Assembly (NCBI RefSeq): GCF_001941975.2
Contig: NZ_CP146991.1
Span: 2,944,501-3,008,500 of the forward strand
From: Sporomusa sphaeroides DSM 2875
GTDB taxonomy: Bacteria > Bacillota > Negativicutes > Sporomusales > Sporomusaceae
Length of the DNA: 64,000 nucleotides
Direction: 5' to 3'
Both the position numbers and the translations under genes were made by a program. Positions 61,701 through 64,000 of this stretch are shown here, in pieces; position 1 is the first letter of the stretch; each line of letters begins with the position of its first letter. Under the pieces are notes generated by a model. It saw only the letters and a program-made list of their open reading frames with translations. It did no database searches and was not told the origin of the DNA.

Positions 61701-64000
61701 CCGGTCTTCATGCTGGCCTTGCTGTTGACGTTTCCTTCTGTCAGCGCCGCAAGCGTCAGGCCGCCGGTCCGGGCCGCGAGAGCGGCGCTGCCGACATTGA
61801 CTGCCGCGCTTCTAGTGATGGTATTCTCAGCAGTCGCGTTCTGAACGGCAATGCCGCCATAACCCGCTCCCTCGACCATATACGCATAGCGGTCATTAAC
61901 GGTCATATTATTTCTGGCCGTCAGGCCGATGTCACCGGCGGTCAGTTTCGCTCCATCCAGGACGTTAACCGCGGTCCCCTTGCTCTTGTTGCCGATCGTG
62001 TTCGTAGCTTGCGCGCCGTTGATCGCCGCCAAGCCGGCCTGCACCGAATCGGCGTTGAGGTTAGCTCTATCCTGCTGTACCGCGTTGGCTGACAGACTGC
62101 CGGCAACCGTCCAGTCGCCGCTCAGATTGACAATAGTATCGCTTGTCATGGTGTTGTCGGCGAATGTTGCCCCCGCGCTGATCAAGCCGCCGCCGCTGCC
62201 GCCGGCAACAGCGGTGTTGTCGGCCGTACCGAAGGCGTTCACCGTCACACTGCCGGCGGTTGCACCCTTGGCGTTAACCACCGTCAAACCGGAACTGACA
62301 GTCTCGGCTTTGTTGCTGCCGGCAGCCAGCACGCCGCCAATGGTGAGACCCTTGGTCTCTGCCTTTTGTTTGGTCTCGTTATGACCGGAAATTGTCAATA
62401 CCGTATTGTTTTTATAGTCCTGCTTATCTACCGTTACCTCGACATTCATGGCGCTCCCGGCATAACTGCTGTTGACACCGACGCCGAGGAGACCGGCTGC
62501 CGCCAGACCGGCCGCATCGGCCTGAGCTGTGGCTTTGCCTGTCTGGGTGCCAATGCCGGCATTAAAGCTGACTGTATCATTTTGGAAGCTGTTGGCGCCC
62601 AGGACGTGCAGATTGGCGCCGCCGGCCGCCTTGGCGACAGCCACAGAAGCACCGCCCGCCCCGGCGAGAGAAACAGCCGCACTGCCGGCATTGGCCTTAA
62701 CCGCCGGCGCGTTTTGCGCAGTCAGCGCCACCGAGTCGCCGCTAAATTCTGATCCGTTCTTCACGGTTACACTGCTGACACCTTTATCATCAGCCATGGC
62801 GACGACGCCGGACAGCGCGCCCGTATAGCCGACCACGCCGCCGACGGCATTGGCCGTAACGGAGTTGGCTTTGTCGGCGGTAACGCTCGTATTTTTTGCG
62901 GTAAAACTGCTTTTGTCAATATTGACGGCTACGCTACTGTCGTTGGCAGCGTCGGTAATGATGACACCGGCGCCGACCAGGCCGGCCGTCAGGCCCAAAG
63001 CGTTGATTTCGGTGCTGCCCTGATCTTTTGCTTCCACCGTGATGCCGTCCTGACCGTTAGCCTGCAGGCTGCTGTTACGGATGTCGACACTGCCCGAGCC
63101 ATGAGTAGCCAGCTTCGCATAACCGGCGCTCACACCAAAGACGCCTGCCGTACCCTGAAGCATATTCATCCTGGTGCCGGCGCCTCCGTCCTGTACCAGT
63201 GCCTGGGCATGGATATTTCGGGCCGCTGTCAGCGCCGCGTCATCGATTTCAACCCGGGTGTTACGGTGCACGTTCAAAATGCCGACAGAGGCGTTGACGC
63301 TGATGCCGCCGATTGCGATGTTACCGCTGTTAATGTCGATGTCATCAGTTTCTATTGCTTTGACCACAATGTCGCCGCCGGCAGTGAGTGAACCGCCGCT
63401 GACCCCGGCCTTGATCATGGAACCGTTGTCTTTTCCTTTGCCGGCGTTGACGGCGAGATCACTCTGCTTTACAGCAGAGCCACCGGTATTTCTGGCGCCG
63501 AAATCACCTGCCAGAATATCACCGCTGCCGTAAACCGAATTAGCCCGGTCAACCTGCCCGGCGGCGTCTTTTTCCGCTTTGGCTGCATCATCACTGCCGC
63601 CGGCGGTGGACAACTGCTTACCAACGTTAGTAACCATGATATTTGCAGACAGAGCGCCGATACCTGCCGCCGCGTTGACGGCGAACTGGCTGATGTCGCG
63701 TGTTTCATCGGCAGTGATGCCGATATTGCCGTTAGTTGCAGTCAGGCTGGCATTGTTTGTCATGGCCTCCACCTGGCTGTCGATGGTGTTGACACTGACG
63801 CTGGCGCCGACACCTGCCGCGCCGGCGGCTACACCGCCGGTGTTGGCATCGATGCGAATCGTATTGTCAGCGCCCACATCAATGTCACCGTTGGCTGCTG
63901 TCAGAGACGCATTGTTTACACCAGCCTTCACCCGGCTGTCAATATTGTTGACCGATACCGAGCCGGACACACCGGCCCCCAGTCCCGCCACACCGAAGGA
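55742..64000 (-). CDS. giant filamentous adhesin / LktA-type exoprotein (partial)
   Basis: More than 2750 residues; the frame is still open at the right edge, so the N terminus with signal and TPS domain is missing. It is made of beta-helix-like repeats rich in Gly, Asn, Ala, Thr (e.g. NNASLTAANGDIDVGADN, SVSVNTIDSQVEAMTNNASL), an FhaB/LktA-like pattern, with a central helical insert near DYRTYQEQKAYYASH. The C terminus is a distinct domain with many aromatic residues ending DGEIQLSLF, and no autotransporter barrel is evident, favouring two-partner secretion. GC content is high and even. Expected place: cell surface. Confidence 0.82.
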   Translation of the reverse strand, partial: SFGVAGLGAGVSGSVSVNNIDSRVKAGVNNASLTAANGDIDVGADNTIRIDANTGGVAAGAAGVGASVSVNTIDSQVEAMTNNASLTATNGNIGITADETRDISQFAVNAAAGIGALSANIMVTNVGKQLSTAGGSDDAAKAEKDAAGQVDRANSVYGSGDILAGDFGARNTGGSAVKQSDLAVNAGKGKDNGSMIKAGVSGGSLTAGGDIVVKAIETDDIDINSGNIAIGGISVNASVGILNVHRNTRVEIDDAALTAARNIHAQALVQDGGAGTRMNMLQGTAGVFGVSAGYAKLATHGSGSVDIRNSSLQANGQDGITVEAKDQGSTEINALGLTAGLVGAGVIITDAANDSSVAVNIDKSSFTAKNTSVTADKANSVTANAVGGVVGYTGALSGVVAMADDKGVSSVTVKNGSEFSGDSVALTAQNAPAVKANAGSAAVSLAGAGGASVAVAKAAGGANLHVLGANSFQNDTVSFNAGIGTQTGKATAQADAAGLAAAGLLGVGVNSSYAGSAMNVEVTVDKQDYKNNTVLTISGHNETKQKAETKGLTIGGVLAAGSNKAETVSSGLTVVNAKGATAGSVTVNAFGTADNTAVAGGSGGGLISAGATFADNTMTSDTIVNLSGDWTVAGSLSANAVQQDRANLNADSVQAGLAAINGAQATNTIGNKSKGTAVNVLDGAKLTAGDIGLTARNNMTVNDRYAYMVEGAGYGGIAVQNATAENTITRSAAVNVGSAALAARTGGLTLAALTEGNVNSKASMKTGGLVAVVTAKNTNTMNVDNAVNLAAGSQTETKKFGESVTLAASDSLDVTAAAIADNEGGAAGGSAANMTNTLKRANTVQVAGAIRSMGDTNLYAGTRTDGTKGVLNLDVAAEAYNKSVIPVAVPSLTNINRQQNRVLVTGSGIVDSVRHINLAANQGKEYVAETTATYTWYEGEDTEKSFTGTAAGKDSRSKQSDNYVQLDGKLTAGTQNKLTVTVDGRVAPPGGTISGGDVGLNITVDSGNAEQDAAIQAQIKQGTLDYGKELYARYQALSQLITEYEGKINGGGDDLAAYVGYTAEQTRIFNQMKDLGLVSKETVTVNGQTVTVEKVRENFTVNAVELPDLAASGGNIVIDADNMTGTGSLAAQGSPQIDITNNSTYYMKINDVIIGEKGGEIKFNNNSITANANASIQALNKDRTKQVAYGGVQADGPSGEAGISIKSNWNTNLNVTYIDPDDHTSETISVKPLTTIEVNGAVENMYGRVTIDNAGGDILIQGKTEKDNASVQGREIVLSAANGSITQGYIDGIVNIGSSPEADWKSTYEGLRAKYLADGYDLTNPKHEVQTNNTAKGGGGSWVAGDAVYINAASINVNGTIQSGYDTYQATINQAELNAAKNASPTGSKAVVINGETLIKINNGNRSVYDSVSGKYIYEVQAYYNPRTGKIVVDDIATKGGQVHLTGRIASTGNGKITALDGGATINIVNNANADLQVGNVLNNNIEGLIKITDLNTNKVTEYTRTQTKVSDLFGKNSQTSGASSTYQVKNGLRYNWTEGSATQTEKTYQRDIKAGLWGLVEVGDYTALAEYEKESNLKAEKPGTKRNKLTGAFIETVPEAGNTEYALIFDNVITNQSRSKVESWKSSSGFLGWFKWNHYRWSVKTGSSQTYLNSVKADKAINIGFIGETDGKINITGKQNVELMGDIRNNSSAATMEIISGKNNAFGAITQSNGTLFGDNIRLGADNGINNIHITSLSDTVRLDANNTTTGNIDIRVDGGWLNNQQFKGNIDLARAINTGSGDVSLTARGDITQQGTNLTVQGNRIDLASDNGQIGTDTRALVIRGGQNAHGGDSLSASVNVAAQGDINLIQDQGNLRVGIIDSTAGDVTLTVNDGSFVDALPSGAAVSQTAADKKIQKWKDLGLIAGDGAFTEKRVQQAAGYKSGVEADYRTYQEQKAYYASHADQQAGPAYAAYLELDARFQDFASADAYLAADAKYQDMSRALTAADYQWTQDQLLYALQDAMINKEGGSTQTEIKAANINGNNVTLTAHQGGIGIDTGAVTITDFTNVDNLKQLVNADASDVTWTKNADGKFTSATINGKSPLGVHTRNNGVLNAVASDNVYLAGRTEGQDTPLFIDKVTTGGNIRVLGKAGVYSVNTDPASPNFNGKDLILEGGTADIGMVDNAIRTVLSGQLTARTDGSAYIRDLSGGGFTIGSIYTGQNLWLRSNGSITSFYNTLDPSDPLNLGRITAQNIDIISGGDVGTAAHGLRITNFAADKADTAQISVTGSNVYLEGTTAHGEADGVLVLTDVTATAADGVVSATSTDNIVLAGDLTADHQVVLQAGRKVSPNLVVTQGEGDIRQTGGTVTTDILAATAGTGIDISAAGNTMNRLIAENDRNDISVRNSGANGLTVDVNKANAGSIVIENQTGMLKVNTALEATGADSDIRLANRNGGIVFEDVTADRKVDIQVTQEGDITGKDVKAVNDTLTVHTIKGDIDLGNVYAGKTAAVGSDDGSVTMFSIDGENVVIRVKNKNQNLHVPKITAAKDIIISSNAIDIDQLTQREGYDNMLLFRPQAADPNSPMEYFNIGEISTRNGLQIDQLWAKRADMHVDSNRFYIDKLSIIDVGHFSNANTTVTVYGSRPVFDNANVHFWYNPERRDPWMYLNFMRDNHTLESNGVLLRGDNSFYTYWQRPSSVEEMTDRMQRQMSRDNWLLLQYMREPASVYGHYGRFNLLDINLSGLPQTRPLTLQPGSEDGEIQLSLF

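Noticed and set aside
56021-63533. Long plus-strand frames opposite the adhesin (up to 438 codons)
   Set aside because: They are antisense shadows of a GC-rich repetitive gene, without start signals.

Overview
The window reads as chromosome of a diderm, spore-former-type Firmicute (Negativicutes, probably Sporomusaceae). The reasons are a signal-peptide-bearing outer-membrane porin ending in Phe (42026-43126) and a giant secreted filamentous adhesin (55742 to the right edge), next to typically Firmicute items: an L-box lysine riboswitch on lysA, a YvrJ/DUF1659/DUF2922 cluster, a TxpA-like type I toxin and strong A/G-rich ribosome binding sites. The genus call is inference.

Right part (50.4-64 kb) is ordinary core genome: intact tRNA-Arg(ACG), a eukaryotic-type hexokinase, lysA with its riboswitch, a membrane acyltransferase, a YbjN-like protein and the adhesin. 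Left of the tRNA lies about 50 kb of accreted island. A 52-bp copy of the tRNA 3' end at 18027-18078 is identical to the one in the tRNA (50355-50406), and a degenerate third copy sits at 299-346. The tyrosine integrase (49071-50246) lies beside the tRNA, so 18.08-50.35 kb behaves as one integrated element and 0.35-18.03 kb as an older one that has lost its integrase.

Older segment (0.35-18 kb): an SF1 helicase-nuclease, a self-inhibited Fic enzyme, and a four-gene minus-strand operon: a DUF4209-like protein with an RNNIAH (HEPN-type) motif, a SIR2 protein of 1169 aa, a PLD-fold protein and a large helical protein. Two identical IS3-family copies (4813-6057, 14633-15877) have hit the last and first genes of the operon; removing each IS with one 3-bp target duplication restores uninterrupted frames of 685 and 598 codons. 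This four-gene set is my main candidate for an undescribed defence system. Between 16.5 and 18 kb are a SymE-like gene, small membrane protein genes and a type I toxin-antitoxin pair.

Younger element (18.1-50.4 kb): a 1255-aa protein with a C-terminal PD-(D/E)XK nuclease, a second SymE module, a three-gene GIY-YIG nuclease / 62-aa protein / Rad50-like ATPase operon, and a type III restriction-modification operon with an AlbA-ATPase regulator, bounded by about 265-bp GC-rich direct repeats. Next is a seven-gene operon behind a cobalamin riboswitch: porin, NifH-like reductase, two NifD/K-like proteins, and a binding protein/permease/ATPase importer of the iron-chelate/B12 class. The order suggests that a metal chelate or corrinoid-like compound is brought across both membranes and reduced by a nitrogenase-like enzyme. 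A second, divergent cobalamin riboswitch has no gene behind it. The element ends in a phage/ICE-like module: a DUF1659/DUF2922/YvrJ set with an amidase, SSB, a replication-type protein with DnaA-box-like 12-bp repeats, excisionase, XRE repressor, a stand-alone integrase arm-binding domain and the integrase. I see no rRNA and no CRISPR array.
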